Assembly (NCBI GenBank): GCA_045593725.1
Contig: JAZNXE010000026.1
Coordinates: 1 to 64,000, forward strand
Direction of reading: 5' to 3'
From: HGM12713 sp045593725
Lineage (GTDB): Bacteria; Bacillota; Clostridia; Oscillospirales; CAG-272
Length of the DNA stretch: 64,000 bases
Of the stretch, positions 1-8,694 are shown piece after piece. Below the pieces are notes generated by a model. It was not told the origin of the DNA. It did not search any database and saw only the letters and a program-made list of their open reading frames with translations. Made by a program: the position numbers and the translations under genes. Each line of letters starts with the position of its first letter. Positions within the stretch are counted from its first letter, which is position 1.

Positions 1-57
1 AGTCAGCTTCGCTGACAGCTCCCTTTACACAAGGGAGCCTTTGGCACGAGAACATTA
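1..57. repeat. Hairpin-rich intergenic repeat, cut by the window edge
   Basis: Two adjacent stem-loops are visible: GTCAGC-TTC-GCTGAC at 2-16 and GCTCCCTT/AAGGGAGC at 18-38. They lie in non-coding DNA and the left part is outside the window. From memory, similar paired hairpins occur as dispersed intergenic repeats in gut Clostridia, but no second copy was found in this window, so calling it a dispersed repeat is inference. Confidence 0.45.
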
Positions 58-102
58 TGCGCTGACTTTTTTGCTTTCTGCTCGTCGGCAAAGCCTACAT
101 GG

Positions 103-128
103 AACCCCGCCACTATGGCGGGGTTTTC
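103..128 (+). terminator. Intrinsic terminator for an off-window plus-strand gene
   Basis: A 7-bp GC stem, CCCCGCC (105-111) and GGCGGGG (117-123), is followed by TTTT. Its orientation fits a plus-strand transcript arriving from the left of the window. An AA/TT extension makes it weakly bidirectional. Confidence 0.6.
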
Positions 129-134
129 GTGATA

Positions 135-165
135 CAAAAAACGGCACCCGAAACGGGTGCCGTTT
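135..165 (-). terminator. Terminator of the solute-binding protein gene
   Basis: CGGCACCCG (142-150) and CGGGTGCCG (154-162) form a 9-bp stem. A run of A on the plus strand at 135-141 becomes the U-tract on the minus strand. It lies 25 bp after the stop codon of the lipoprotein gene, which suggests a monocistronic transcript. Confidence 0.85.
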
Positions 166-189
166 AATTATGAGTGTTGTATGTTTAAA

Positions 190-1752
190 TTAATTTGAAA
201 TCTCCACACCGAAGGACTCGTAAAGGTCGGCAAGCGCATCCTCGTAGGACTGTTTCTTGTTTCCAAACGCACTCGCTACGGTACCGCCAGCCGGAGTATT
301 TGATCCTTCGAGAAGAACATTGTTTCTCCAGCAGTTAATAACTACATCGTTAAGCGCACGGCAGTAAATAGTTTCAAAATCATACTCAAGCTTATCAATA
401 ATGTATTCGTTGAATATCTTTTGTGACTTCTCGGTGGTTCCGTCCGCAAACTGTCCAAAGTTTCTTCCTTCTACTATTTCTTTAAAATATACGTCACGTA
501 CATTGTCACGGGAATACTCGGTAGAGAACTGGAGATACGCACTAATCTGTTCTCCTTTGGTAGGTGTAGCAGAGCCGGAGTGATCCACCACCGCCAAAGT
601 GGTAAAGTAATCCTGAGATGTGGTAGCATAATCTTCCTGAGCCTCATCGTACTTAGGCCAAGGAAGGATGGCAAATCTGTCGGTCATTTCACGGCGCGAC
701 ATACATGCTTCTTCGCTAAACCAAACCTTGTCTGCATCAAAAAGAATTCCACCATCCCAGAATTCCGGACGTTCCTTCATGGCATCGGTAGCGACTCCCG
801 GCTGTTTAAAGAATTCGCGTAACTTTAACATAGCAGACTCTGCCTTGGTGTTACCATTAAAGCTATATCCGTAGGTTTTGGTTTGCTCATTATAGGTCAT
901 AAAGTCAATATCCCAAGCGTAAGGAATTGCGTCAAACGGCTCGGTAGGGAATTTCGCACCGTTCATAGAAATTCCGAAGATATCTCCCTTGTTTCCATCA
1001 GAATCATTGTCTATGTGGTATTCTGCCCAGGCAAACAGCTTGTCATAAGTCCATTTACCCGCAATAACCGTATCCTGGATATCCTCGGGAGAACCGCTTT
1101 CAAGTCGGCCGTGAAGATCCTTGTTATACCAAATAACCATCGCGGAGTCATACATAGAAAGGTTCATATCCCCCGCGCAGATATACATCTGACCGTTTAC
1201 GGTGCCGTTCTTTGCAAGAGATTGATTCCAGCAAGGAAGTGAAAAATCAAAGTGAGGGAAGGTCTCCGTGTCGAGAAGGTTCGCCCACAGATCGCGAAAA
1301 GCCGCACCAAGAGCAACATAACCGTAACACGCAACTATATCATATGTGCCATTTCCGGTTTGAACGTCATTTCGAACGGCAGCAAGAACCTCGTCTTTAA
1401 AATTATTACTGTTCTCTGCATTTTCTGCACCCATAAAGGTAACTCGCACCTCAAGACCGAGACTACTCTCAACAACTTCGTTTCTCAGCTCAACGATCTT
1501 TCCTAAGCCGTCATCCGCAGTAGCACCCTCCGACTGCGCCCATTCCTTGGAAACCTTCAGGTCTTTACGTGCCAAAACGCTAAGGACGTCGCCCTCAAAT
1601 TTAACGTCTTCCCATTTATCCAAAACGTCTGTTTCACCTGAGTTGCTATTACCGGGATCTCCACTTGTTCCTGTGTTCTTATTACCGCCACAAGCTACCA
1701 GAGCCAGTGCCATAAAGCAAATAACGAGAACGAGAGAAATCACTCTTTTCAT
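190..1752 (-). CDS. Extracellular solute-binding lipoprotein of an ABC importer
   Basis: The 520-residue product starts with a lipoprotein signal peptide (basic MKR, hydrophobic stretch, lipobox LVAC with the acylated Cys near residue 21), followed by a Gly/Asn/Ser-rich linker. The rest has the composition and length of family 1-type extracellular solute-binding proteins, which capture sugars or oligosaccharides for ABC importers. That family call rests on overall resemblance, and the ligand cannot be told. The start is supported by AAGGAG seven bases upstream of ATG. A promoter (1801-1829) and terminator (135-165) bracket it alone, and no permease or ATPase gene is in view on either side. 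It is therefore an orphan receptor here, unless the transporter lies further left. Confidence 0.8.
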   Translation of the reverse strand: MKRVISLVLVICFMALALVACGGNKNTGTSGDPGNSNSGETDVLDKWEDVKFEGDVLSVLARKDLKVSKEWAQSEGATADDGLGKIVELRNEVVESSLGLEVRVTFMGAENAENSNNFKDEVLAAVRNDVQTGNGTYDIVACYGYVALGAAFRDLWANLLDTETFPHFDFSLPCWNQSLAKNGTVNGQMYICAGDMNLSMYDSAMVIWYNKDLHGRLESGSPEDIQDTVIAGKWTYDKLFAWAEYHIDNDSDGNKGDIFGISMNGAKFPTEPFDAIPYAWDIDFMTYNEQTKTYGYSFNGNTKAESAMLKLREFFKQPGVATDAMKERPEFWDGGILFDADKVWFSEEACMSRREMTDRFAILPWPKYDEAQEDYATTSQDYFTTLAVVDHSGSATPTKGEQISAYLQFSTEYSRDNVRDVYFKEIVEGRNFGQFADGTTEKSQKIFNEYIIDKLEYDFETIYCRALNDVVINCWRNNVLLEGSNTPAGGTVASAFGNKKQSYEDALADLYESFGVEISN

Positions 1753-1800
1753 AAAAATTCTCCTTTTTCAATTATTTTGATGGCCTCATCAATCTACTTT

Positions 1801-1829
1801 ATTTTAACATAAAAACGCAAAAATTACAA
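1801..1829 (-). promoter_or_regulatory. Promoter of the solute-binding protein gene
   Basis: On the minus strand, TTGTAA (1824-1829), a 17-bp spacer and TAAAAT (1801-1806) form a vegetative-type promoter about 50 bp upstream of the start codon. The rest of the 1753-1943 gap is AT-rich with no further gene visible. Confidence 0.6.
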
Positions 1830-1943
1830 TATACAAAATACACTAAAATAGCGTTTTTGAATTGTATGTTTTAACGAACAAATGTTTTCTGCGCCTATAT
1901 CTATCGGGCATATATCGCAGTATCATGAATCACATAAGCCTAT

Positions 1944-1987
1944 AAAACAGGACCGAAAACGGGCATCATACCCTTTCGGTCCTGTTT
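1944..1987 (-). terminator. Terminator overlapping the 3' end of tadA
   Basis: An inverted repeat pairs AACAGGACCGAAA with TTTCGGTCCTGTT, with a U-tract beyond it in minus-strand sense. The upstream arm is made from the last codons and stop region of tadA, so it terminates the long glycogen/tadA transcript without a separate spacer. Confidence 0.8.
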
Positions 1988-2454
1988 CTTTTGATTTTAA
2001 AAAAGTCTTGTAAAAGCGCCGCGCATTCTTCTTCACAAATACCGCCTACCAGCTCAAAGGCGTGATTAAAGGGATACGAATTGAAATTGATAACGCTTCC
2101 GCAGCAGCCCGCAAGGGCATCCTTAGCACCGTATATCACACGGTCTATCCTTGAATTTATAATAGCTCCCGCGCACATAGGACAAGGCTCAAGTGTAACG
2201 TAAAGAGTGCACCCCGAAAGCCGCCAGCTTTCCCGTCTTTTGCACGCATCCTCTATGGCAAGTATCTCGGCATGCGCTGTGGCGCTCCTCTTACTCTCCC
2301 TAAGATTATAAGCCCGTGCCAGCACCTCGCCTGTGCTATCCTCCACTACCAGAGCGCCTACGGGTACCTCTCCGCTCTCTGCCGCTTTTTTGGCAAGCTC
2401 TATGGCTTGCAGCATATACTTTTCCATCTGTTGCTCACTTTCTGTGATAGACAT
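1966..2454 (-). CDS. tadA: tRNA-specific adenosine deaminase TadA
   Basis: The 162-residue product is a zinc cytidine-deaminase-fold enzyme. It has the HAE motif (with AEIL) that supplies the zinc His and the proton-shuttling Glu, and the PCPMC motif that supplies two zinc Cys. In this family it converts A34 to inosine in tRNA-Arg(ACG), which wobble decoding needs. The annotated start overlaps the upstream gene by 20 bp and has no clear Shine-Dalgarno site. A second in-frame ATG at 2427, ten codons in and just past the upstream stop, is equally plausible and gives 153 residues. Translation is probably coupled to the upstream gene. The 3' end doubles as a terminator arm. Confidence 0.95.
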   Translation of the reverse strand: MSITESEQQMEKYMLQAIELAKKAAESGEVPVGALVVEDSTGEVLARAYNLRESKRSATAHAEILAIEDACKRRESWRLSGCTLYVTLEPCPMCAGAIINSRIDRVIYGAKDALAGCCGSVINFNSYPFNHAFELVGGICEEECAALLQDFFKIKRNRTERV

Positions 2455-2782
2455 AAAATGCTATAACGGTTCTTTCAGCTCCGCCGTTTTCTATGTCCTT
2501 GCCGCTTATAACGACTCCGTCCTTAGAAAGCAGCTCCCAGATACGGACCTCATCAAGCTTACATCTGAAAAGCACCTTAGCCGAAGCATAAACTATAAAT
2601 TCGTCGTTCCGTATATTTAAGCCGCCGCTGCGTCCTATGACCTCTTCCACACCGTCTATCTTCTCGGTAACGTACTTGATGTGCTGTCCGCATACCGATT
2701 TCGCCATCTCAAGTCTGAATGCCTTACTGTCGGGGTCCTTATTCATTTTTATTTTTCTAAAAAAATTTTTCAAGACTCCCAT
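2435..2782 (-). CDS. Unrecognised 115-residue protein between amylase and tadA
   Basis: I do not recognise this family. The product is a small soluble protein with a basic, aromatic N-terminus (about residues 1-15) and no signal peptide or membrane segment. A central region predicted to be strand-rich (about 40-75) contains a conserved-looking GGLNIRNDEF stretch. It starts 4 bp after the stop of the GH13 gene with an AAAGGG ribosome site eight bases upstream, and its end overlaps tadA, so it is expressed as part of the same transcript. The link to glycogen metabolism or tRNA editing is positional only. Confidence 0.7.
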   Translation of the reverse strand: MGVLKNFFRKIKMNKDPDSKAFRLEMAKSVCGQHIKYVTEKIDGVEEVIGRSGGLNIRNDEFIVYASAKVLFRCKLDEVRIWELLSKDGVVISGKDIENGGAERTVIAFYVYHRK

Positions 2783-2786
2783 AACG

Positions 2787-4700
2787 TCAATCCCTTTTCA
2801 GTATAGAGCAGCTAAGTCCTTCAAGGACTCCTCCGTAAGCCTTTCCGCCCAGAATATCAGTCCAGCCCGCTCCAAGCTTATATGATACAGCTTCCTTACC
2901 CGCGTTAGCAAGGATTATTACGCGCTCGTTTTTATTATAGCGTTCAAATACAATCAGCTCGCCCTCCGAGCGCAATATTCTGAACTCACCCGTAGCAAAC
3001 AGCTCCCTGTTTTGGGCGCGTATTTCCCCAAGTCTTCGGTAGAATCTAAGCAGCTTTTGGTTCTCCCTGCCCCACGGATATGGCAATCTGCAAAAGGGGT
3101 CGTGATATCCCTCCAAGCCCGCCTCGTCACCGTAATACAGAGAGGGGACACCATATACTGTATATTGTAACGCCGCGGCTATCATAAGCCTTTTTATGCC
3201 CTCAGACCGTTGCCTTGCCGAAAGCTTCTTGACCGCAAGCACAGAGCCTGTCTCCCAAGAAACCTCGCTGCTTCCCTTTCCGCAGACGGTAAGCACTCGC
3301 TCGGTGTCGTGAGTGCCGAGAATGTTCATTAAGGAATCGCAGACCGCCTTGGGATATATGGAGTATATGGATTTAAGCGTATCAGCAAGAAAAGCTCCGT
3401 TACCTTTAAGCACGAAATCCAATATAGCGTTCCTTAAGGGATAGTTCATAACACTGTCAAGCTGACCTCCGCGAAGATATTTTCTCCGCTTCCCGTAAGC
3501 CTCCTTCTCCACAGCGTTTTCCCACACCTCGCCTATTATGACAGCCTCACCGTTGCTCTCTTTTTTTACAGCCGAGCAAAACTCGTCAAGAAATCTGTCC
3601 GACAGCTCGTCGGCAACGTCAAGCCTCCAGCCGTCAATTCCGTCCTTTATATATTTTGCGCCTACGCCATTCTCTCCCGTGAAGAAGGTACGGCAATCGT
3701 CGCACTCATGGTTGAGTCTTGGAAGAATTTTTATTCCCCACCAGCTCTCGTAATCTTCCTCTTTACCTGCTTTACCCTTAAATCTGTACCATTCTCTGTA
3801 CGGCGACTTTTTATTTCCGTAAGCACCGTTAGTGCCGTATTCGCCATAACGGTCAAAATATATGCTGTTATCTCCCGTATGATTGAATACTCCGTCAAGA
3901 ATAATCTTTATGTCGGCTTCCTTCGCCTTGCGAATAAGCGCGTCAAACGCCTCCTTGCCACCGAACATAGTATCTATCTCAAGGTAATCGGCAGTGTCGT
4001 ATTTATGATTGGAATATGCTCTGAAAATAGGATTAAGATATATCACTCCAATGCCGAGGGATTTAAGATAATCTATTTTCTCGGCAACGCCCCAAAGATT
4101 TCCCCCGAAAAACATATTGTTTTTCAGGTCGTCACCCGGCTTCTCGGCATATTGGGGTATTCCTCCGTCCCAATCCTCATTTATAATAACGTCATCACGC
4201 TTTCCCACGGCACCTTCGCCTATAAAGAATCGGTCAGCGAATATCTGGTACATGGTCCTTCCCTTAAACCACTGCGGAGTCTTCAGCTCCTTTTGGTAAA
4301 CAAGCATAGAAAAGCGCTTTTCAGAGTGTCCCAGAAGCTCAAAATCTACGTTGTTTCTCGTGGAAGTAAACAGCGTATCCGCCCCGCGCAGAAAAAGCAT
4401 TTCATAAAAGAAAAGACCATCTCCGTCACCGTCACACAGCGCCGCGGTATCTAAGGTAAACGTATAAACGTCGATACCGCGCTCTGTTGAAGAAAAGGAA
4501 AATGGATAGTCAACGTCGCTCTGCCCGTCCTTACGGACGCGCAAAACCACCGCCGAGGCGCCGAGCTTTCTCGGCACCCTGACGGTTATTTCGGGACACT
4601 CGCCAAAAGCAAAGCTACCTTTATGGGATACATCCGCTCCGTCTATTCTTTTTTCGATGATAGGCAAGCAATCAGCCCATTGGGTTATCTTTGTAAGCAT
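2787..4700 (-). CDS. GH13 alpha-amylase family glycosidase (neopullulanase/maltodextrin type)
   Basis: The 637-residue enzyme has an N-terminal beta-sandwich-like region (about 1-130) followed by a GH13 barrel. All four signature regions are present: DGVFNHTG around D269, GWRLDVADE with nucleophile D361, IIGEVWE with acid/base E391, and LGTHD at 461-465. A C-terminal beta domain follows. There is no signal peptide, so it acts in the cytoplasm, probably debranching or hydrolysing maltodextrins released from glycogen. It lies 18 bp downstream of glgP at the end of the glycogen cluster. Exact specificity (neopullulanase, cyclomaltodextrinase or alpha-glucosidase) cannot be decided from sequence by eye. 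Confidence 0.92.
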   Translation of the reverse strand: MLTKITQWADCLPIIEKRIDGADVSHKGSFAFGECPEITVRVPRKLGASAVVLRVRKDGQSDVDYPFSFSSTERGIDVYTFTLDTAALCDGDGDGLFFYEMLFLRGADTLFTSTRNNVDFELLGHSEKRFSMLVYQKELKTPQWFKGRTMYQIFADRFFIGEGAVGKRDDVIINEDWDGGIPQYAEKPGDDLKNNMFFGGNLWGVAEKIDYLKSLGIGVIYLNPIFRAYSNHKYDTADYLEIDTMFGGKEAFDALIRKAKEADIKIILDGVFNHTGDNSIYFDRYGEYGTNGAYGNKKSPYREWYRFKGKAGKEEDYESWWGIKILPRLNHECDDCRTFFTGENGVGAKYIKDGIDGWRLDVADELSDRFLDEFCSAVKKESNGEAVIIGEVWENAVEKEAYGKRRKYLRGGQLDSVMNYPLRNAILDFVLKGNGAFLADTLKSIYSIYPKAVCDSLMNILGTHDTERVLTVCGKGSSEVSWETGSVLAVKKLSARQRSEGIKRLMIAAALQYTVYGVPSLYYGDEAGLEGYHDPFCRLPYPWGRENQKLLRFYRRLGEIRAQNRELFATGEFRILRSEGELIVFERYNKNERVIILANAGKEAVSYKLGAGWTDILGGKAYGGVLEGLSCSILKRD

Positions 4701-4718
4701 TTTTGTCCCTGTCTTTTT

Positions 4719-7154
4719 TTAGTTTTTGTCTGTAAGTCTTTTAATGTTCCAAATGTTCTGGGCGTAATCGTTTATAGAGCGGTCAGCAGCGAAGAAGCCC
4801 GATGCCGCTATATTCATAAGCGACATTCTGTTCCACTTGGTCTTATCCGCGTAATCAGCCACAGCCTTTGCGTGGGTCATACGGTAGGACTCGAAATCTG
4901 CCATACACATATAGGGGTCGGCGATTCCGGGGCCTATGGTCAGATAGTTAGCTATATCCGCAAAGGATTCACCGGCAAAGCCTATCTTAAGGGCGTTGAT
5001 TATACGCTGAAGCTTTACGTTTCCTACATAGAAATCATTGCTGCTATATCCGCGGAGCCAGAGGTCATCAACCTCGGAGCTGGTAAGACCGAATATATAC
5101 ATATTATCCTTACCTGCCTCCGCCAGCATCTCTACGTTTGCTCCGTCGAGAGTTCCTATGGTCATAGCGCCGTTCATCATAAGCTTCATACAGCCCGTAC
5201 CGCTGGCTTCCTTACCTGCCATAGATATCTGCTCACTTATTTCAGCCGCGGGAACGAGAGCCTCAGCCATACTTACGTTATAATCCTCAAGGAATGCTAC
5301 CGCAAGCTTCTTGTTGGCTACGGGGTCCTTCTCTATCTCCTTGCCAAGACAATAGATAAGGTGTATTATTCTCTTTGCGTGGTAGTATCCCGATGCAGCC
5401 TTAGCTCCAAAGAGGAAGCTTATAGGCTGGAAGTCGGCATTAGGGTTATCCTTGATATCAATGTAAAGTCCAATGATATTAAGGACGTTAAGAAGCTGAC
5501 GCTTGTACTCGTGCAGACGCTTTATCTGAACGTCGAACATAGAGTGTGTATCTATAAGCTTACCCGTCTTCTTATAGAGAAGATTGGAGAAGTTTATCTT
5601 GTTCTGATGCTTGATAGCTCTTACTCTGTCAAGCACCTGTGCATCATCCGCGTATTTAGCGAAATTATTAAGCTCTATGGGATTATGACGGTATCCCGTT
5701 CCGATAGTTTCGTCAAGCAATCCCGCAAGGCTGGGATTAGAGTAGCAGAGCCAGCGGCGGTGAGCTATACCGTTGGTAACGTTGCAGAACTTCTCGGGAT
5801 ACATAGCGTAAAAGTCGTGGAATACCGATTTTACGAGAATATCAGAGTGGAGCTTGGATACTCCGTTAATAGCGTGAGAGCCTACTACGCAAAGGTTAGC
5901 CATACGCACCTGACCGTAGCCGATAATGCTCATCTTGGATATCTTGTTCCAGTTTCCGGGGAATACGTTCCACGCGTCACGGCAGAAGCGCTCGTTGATT
6001 TCCTTAATAATTGTGTAGATTCTGGGAAGCTTAAGGCGGAAGATATCTTCATTCCAGGTTTCAAGCGCCTCGGGCATTACCGTATGGTTGGTATAGGAGC
6101 ATACCTTGGTAACGATATTCCATGCATTATCCCAAGTGAGGAAATACTCGTCTATGAGTATTCTCATAAGCTCGGGAATACAGAGAGCGGGATGGGTGTC
6201 GTTGATATGCACCGCAACCTTATCCGCAAGATTATCTATTCTTCCGTAAACCGCCATATGGTCACGAATTATACTCTGGCAGGAGGCAGAAACCATAAAG
6301 TACTGCTGAGAAAGTCTGAGCAGCTTTCCTTCTATATGGTTATCCGAGGGGTAAAGCACCTTGGATATTGTTTCCGCGTTAGTGCTCTCCTCTACGGCTC
6401 TGGCATACTGTCCCTGAGTAAACAGGCTCATATTGAAGCTCTTGATATCCCTTGCCTTCCACAAGCGAAGCTGACAAACTGCCTTGCTGTCTGCTCCCGA
6501 TATCATCATATCATAAGGAACTGCCTCTATCTCCTCCGCGTTCTCGTAAATGACCTCCATATGTCCGTCGCGCCACTCCTCGTGAACGCGGCCACCCATC
6601 TTTACGTGGTAGATACGGTCGGTTCTGGGAACAAGCCATACCTCGCCGCCGGGAAGCCATATATCGGGAAGCTCTACCTGTATTCCGTCAACTATCATCT
6701 GCTTGAAAAATCCGTATTCGTAGCAGATAGAAAATCCCGTTGCGGGATAGTCGAGCGATGCCAGAGAGTCCATAAAGCAAGCGGCAAGTCTTCCAAGACC
6801 TCCGTTGCCAAGACCCGCGTCAGGCTCGCAATCGAAAAGATCGTCAAGCTCTACGCCATATTCCTTAAGCGCGGAACGGTAAGTTTCGGAAAGTCCAAGG
6901 TTTCCGAGATTTGTCTTTAGCGAGCGTCCAAGCAAAAACTCCATACTCATATAGTAAACACGCTTAGAGCCGGTCTTGTTTACCTCGTGCTTAAAGTCAT
7001 TTCTCTTTGAGGAAAGCATATCCCTGATGGTCATAGCCACCGCCTTGTACATCTGGTCCTTGGATGCTTCCTCAGGTGTGCAGCCGAAATATCTCGACAG
7101 CTTTACTTCAATATTTTCTTTTACCTGTGTTTTGTTAAGTGCTGATTTTTCCAT
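4719..7154 (-). CDS. glgP: Glycogen/maltodextrin phosphorylase
   Basis: This enzyme releases glucose-1-phosphate from alpha-1,4-glucan ends using pyridoxal phosphate. The PLP-lysine motif EASGTGCMK is at about residue 657 and is followed by the conserved TIGTLDGANVE. Length and order match GT35 phosphorylases. The open frame extends upstream to a GTG at 7202, but the ATG at 7154, preceded by AAAGGA, fits the family start better (811 residues). The spacing to that ribosome site is rather long at about 11 bases. It follows glgA by 65 bp and precedes the GH13 gene, so synthesis and breakdown of glycogen are encoded together. Confidence 0.95.
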   Translation of the reverse strand: MEKSALNKTQVKENIEVKLSRYFGCTPEEASKDQMYKAVAMTIRDMLSSKRNDFKHEVNKTGSKRVYYMSMEFLLGRSLKTNLGNLGLSETYRSALKEYGVELDDLFDCEPDAGLGNGGLGRLAACFMDSLASLDYPATGFSICYEYGFFKQMIVDGIQVELPDIWLPGGEVWLVPRTDRIYHVKMGGRVHEEWRDGHMEVIYENAEEIEAVPYDMMISGADSKAVCQLRLWKARDIKSFNMSLFTQGQYARAVEESTNAETISKVLYPSDNHIEGKLLRLSQQYFMVSASCQSIIRDHMAVYGRIDNLADKVAVHINDTHPALCIPELMRILIDEYFLTWDNAWNIVTKVCSYTNHTVMPEALETWNEDIFRLKLPRIYTIIKEINERFCRDAWNVFPGNWNKISKMSIIGYGQVRMANLCVVGSHAINGVSKLHSDILVKSVFHDFYAMYPEKFCNVTNGIAHRRWLCYSNPSLAGLLDETIGTGYRHNPIELNNFAKYADDAQVLDRVRAIKHQNKINFSNLLYKKTGKLIDTHSMFDVQIKRLHEYKRQLLNVLNIIGLYIDIKDNPNADFQPISFLFGAKAASGYYHAKRIIHLIYCLGKEIEKDPVANKKLAVAFLEDYNVSMAEALVPAAEISEQISMAGKEASGTGCMKLMMNGAMTIGTLDGANVEMLAEAGKDNMYIFGLTSSEVDDLWLRGYSSNDFYVGNVKLQRIINALKIGFAGESFADIANYLTIGPGIADPYMCMADFESYRMTHAKAVADYADKTKWNRMSLMNIAASGFFAADRSINDYAQNIWNIKRLTDKN

Positions 7155-7219
7155 TGGTGGTTTGGTCCTTTCTAAATCGCAACAGCGGTATTTTTCTTTC
7201 ACCTGTTGCCGTGATTAAT

Positions 7220-8668
7220 TCATTCCTCCCAGAGAGGGGCATACATCTGCAAATACTTGGCAGCCGAGCCCTTCCAAGAGAAGTCGATATTCATTATTTT
7301 TTCTGTGAATCTTGCGCGAAGCTCCTCGTTCTTCCAAAGCTCTATTGCCGCCACTGTGCGCTCTGCCAGCTCGTAGGAGCTGTAATTAGCGAAGGTAAAG
7401 CCGTTACCCTCTATAACGTCGCCGTTGAGCCAATATCCCTTGATAGAGTCGTAAAGTCCGCCCGTTTCTCTTACAACGGGAATTGCCCCGTATCTTGACG
7501 CTATCATCTGAGAAAGTCCGCATGGCTCGCTCCTTGAGGGCATCATAAATATGTCGCTGGCGGCGTAAATACGCTTTGAGAGATCTCTGTCATAGGTTAT
7601 GAGCGCTCTTACCTTGTCGGGATGAGCCGCCTCAAGTCCTCTGAAGAAATTCTCATACTCCGTCTCTCCCTTTCCGAGAACCACAAGCTGAACATCCTTC
7701 TGTCCTATGAGCTTGTATATCATCTGAGAGATAATATCAAGTCCCTTGTGGGAAACAAGTCTTGTTATAATGGATATGAGGGGAACGTCATCTCTCTCGG
7801 GAAGACCAAGCTCCCGCTGAAGTGCTTTTTTGTTCTCATACTTCTTGTCAAGCTCCCCTGCTCCATAGTTTACGGATATAGCCGAGTCGTTCTGGGGGTC
7901 ATAGTAATTGTAATCTATACCGTTGAGTATGCCCGAAAGCTTATCCGTGCAGGTACGCAATATCCTGTCAAGACCGTGGGCGTGCTCCGCGGAGCATATC
8001 TCCTCGGCATACCTCTGGCTGACAGTAGTAACTCTGTCGCTGGATACTATTGCCGCCTTCATAAGGTTGATGCATCCGTCGTATTCCACCGTGCTGATAG
8101 CACCGTAGCCAAGCTCGAATGTATCTCCCAGGATATCAAAGCCGTATTTTCCCTGATACTCAATATTGTGTATGGTAAATACAAATTTCACCTTCTCATA
8201 TCCGGGTATCTGACGGTATTTTTGATTGATATACACGGGGACCAACGCAGAAGACCAGTCGTGGGCGTGGATAACGTCCGGATAATATCCAACGAGTCTG
8301 GGAAGCTCGGCAGCCGCCTTGCAAAAGAAGGCGTAGCGCTCTCCCTCGTCGCCGTATCCGTACAACGCTCCTCTGTTAAAATAATACTCGTTGTCTATGA
8401 AGTAATAGGTAACTCCGTCCTTAACGAGGCTGTGTATGCCGCAGTAAAGGCTTCTCCAGGAAAGGCTGATATAACCCTCGTAAAGCTTGGTCATCTTAGC
8501 TCGCCATTCCTTAGATATTGAACCGTAAAGAGGCATAACCACTCTTACGTCAACATCCCCCTTGCTTTCCTCTATTATTGCGGCAGGCAGAGAACCGAGA
8601 ACGTCCCCAAGTCCTCCCGTAGCCGCGAAGGGCATTACTTCAGCTCCCACAAACAATAATTTTTTCAT
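7220..8668 (-). CDS. glgA: Glycogen synthase (ADP-glucose type, GT5)
   Basis: The 482-residue GT-B fold enzyme transfers glucose from ADP-glucose to glycogen. The N-terminal GGLGDV loop, the central HAHDW segment and the C-terminal PSRSEPCGLSQ nucleotide-binding motif are all visible. The residue before TGGL, a Lys that contacts ADP-glucose in the E. coli enzyme, is Ala here (FAATGGL). The start is supported by an AAGGAAGG site. The gene sits between glgD and glgP with short gaps. Its neighbours make glycogen synthase the only sensible role despite the Lys change. Confidence 0.95.
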   Translation of the reverse strand: MKKLLFVGAEVMPFAATGGLGDVLGSLPAAIIEESKGDVDVRVVMPLYGSISKEWRAKMTKLYEGYISLSWRSLYCGIHSLVKDGVTYYFIDNEYYFNRGALYGYGDEGERYAFFCKAAAELPRLVGYYPDVIHAHDWSSALVPVYINQKYRQIPGYEKVKFVFTIHNIEYQGKYGFDILGDTFELGYGAISTVEYDGCINLMKAAIVSSDRVTTVSQRYAEEICSAEHAHGLDRILRTCTDKLSGILNGIDYNYYDPQNDSAISVNYGAGELDKKYENKKALQRELGLPERDDVPLISIITRLVSHKGLDIISQMIYKLIGQKDVQLVVLGKGETEYENFFRGLEAAHPDKVRALITYDRDLSKRIYAASDIFMMPSRSEPCGLSQMIASRYGAIPVVRETGGLYDSIKGYWLNGDVIEGNGFTFANYSSYELAERTVAAIELWKNEELRARFTEKIMNIDFSWKGSAAKYLQMYAPLWEE

Positions 8669-8694
8669 ATTTTTTCCTTCCTTTTCGGCAAAGC

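Noticed and set aside
4623..6920. 765-codon plus-strand open frame opposite glgP
   Set aside because: It is an antisense shadow of a clear glycogen phosphorylase; it has no ribosome site or domain, and its composition follows the complement of biased codons.
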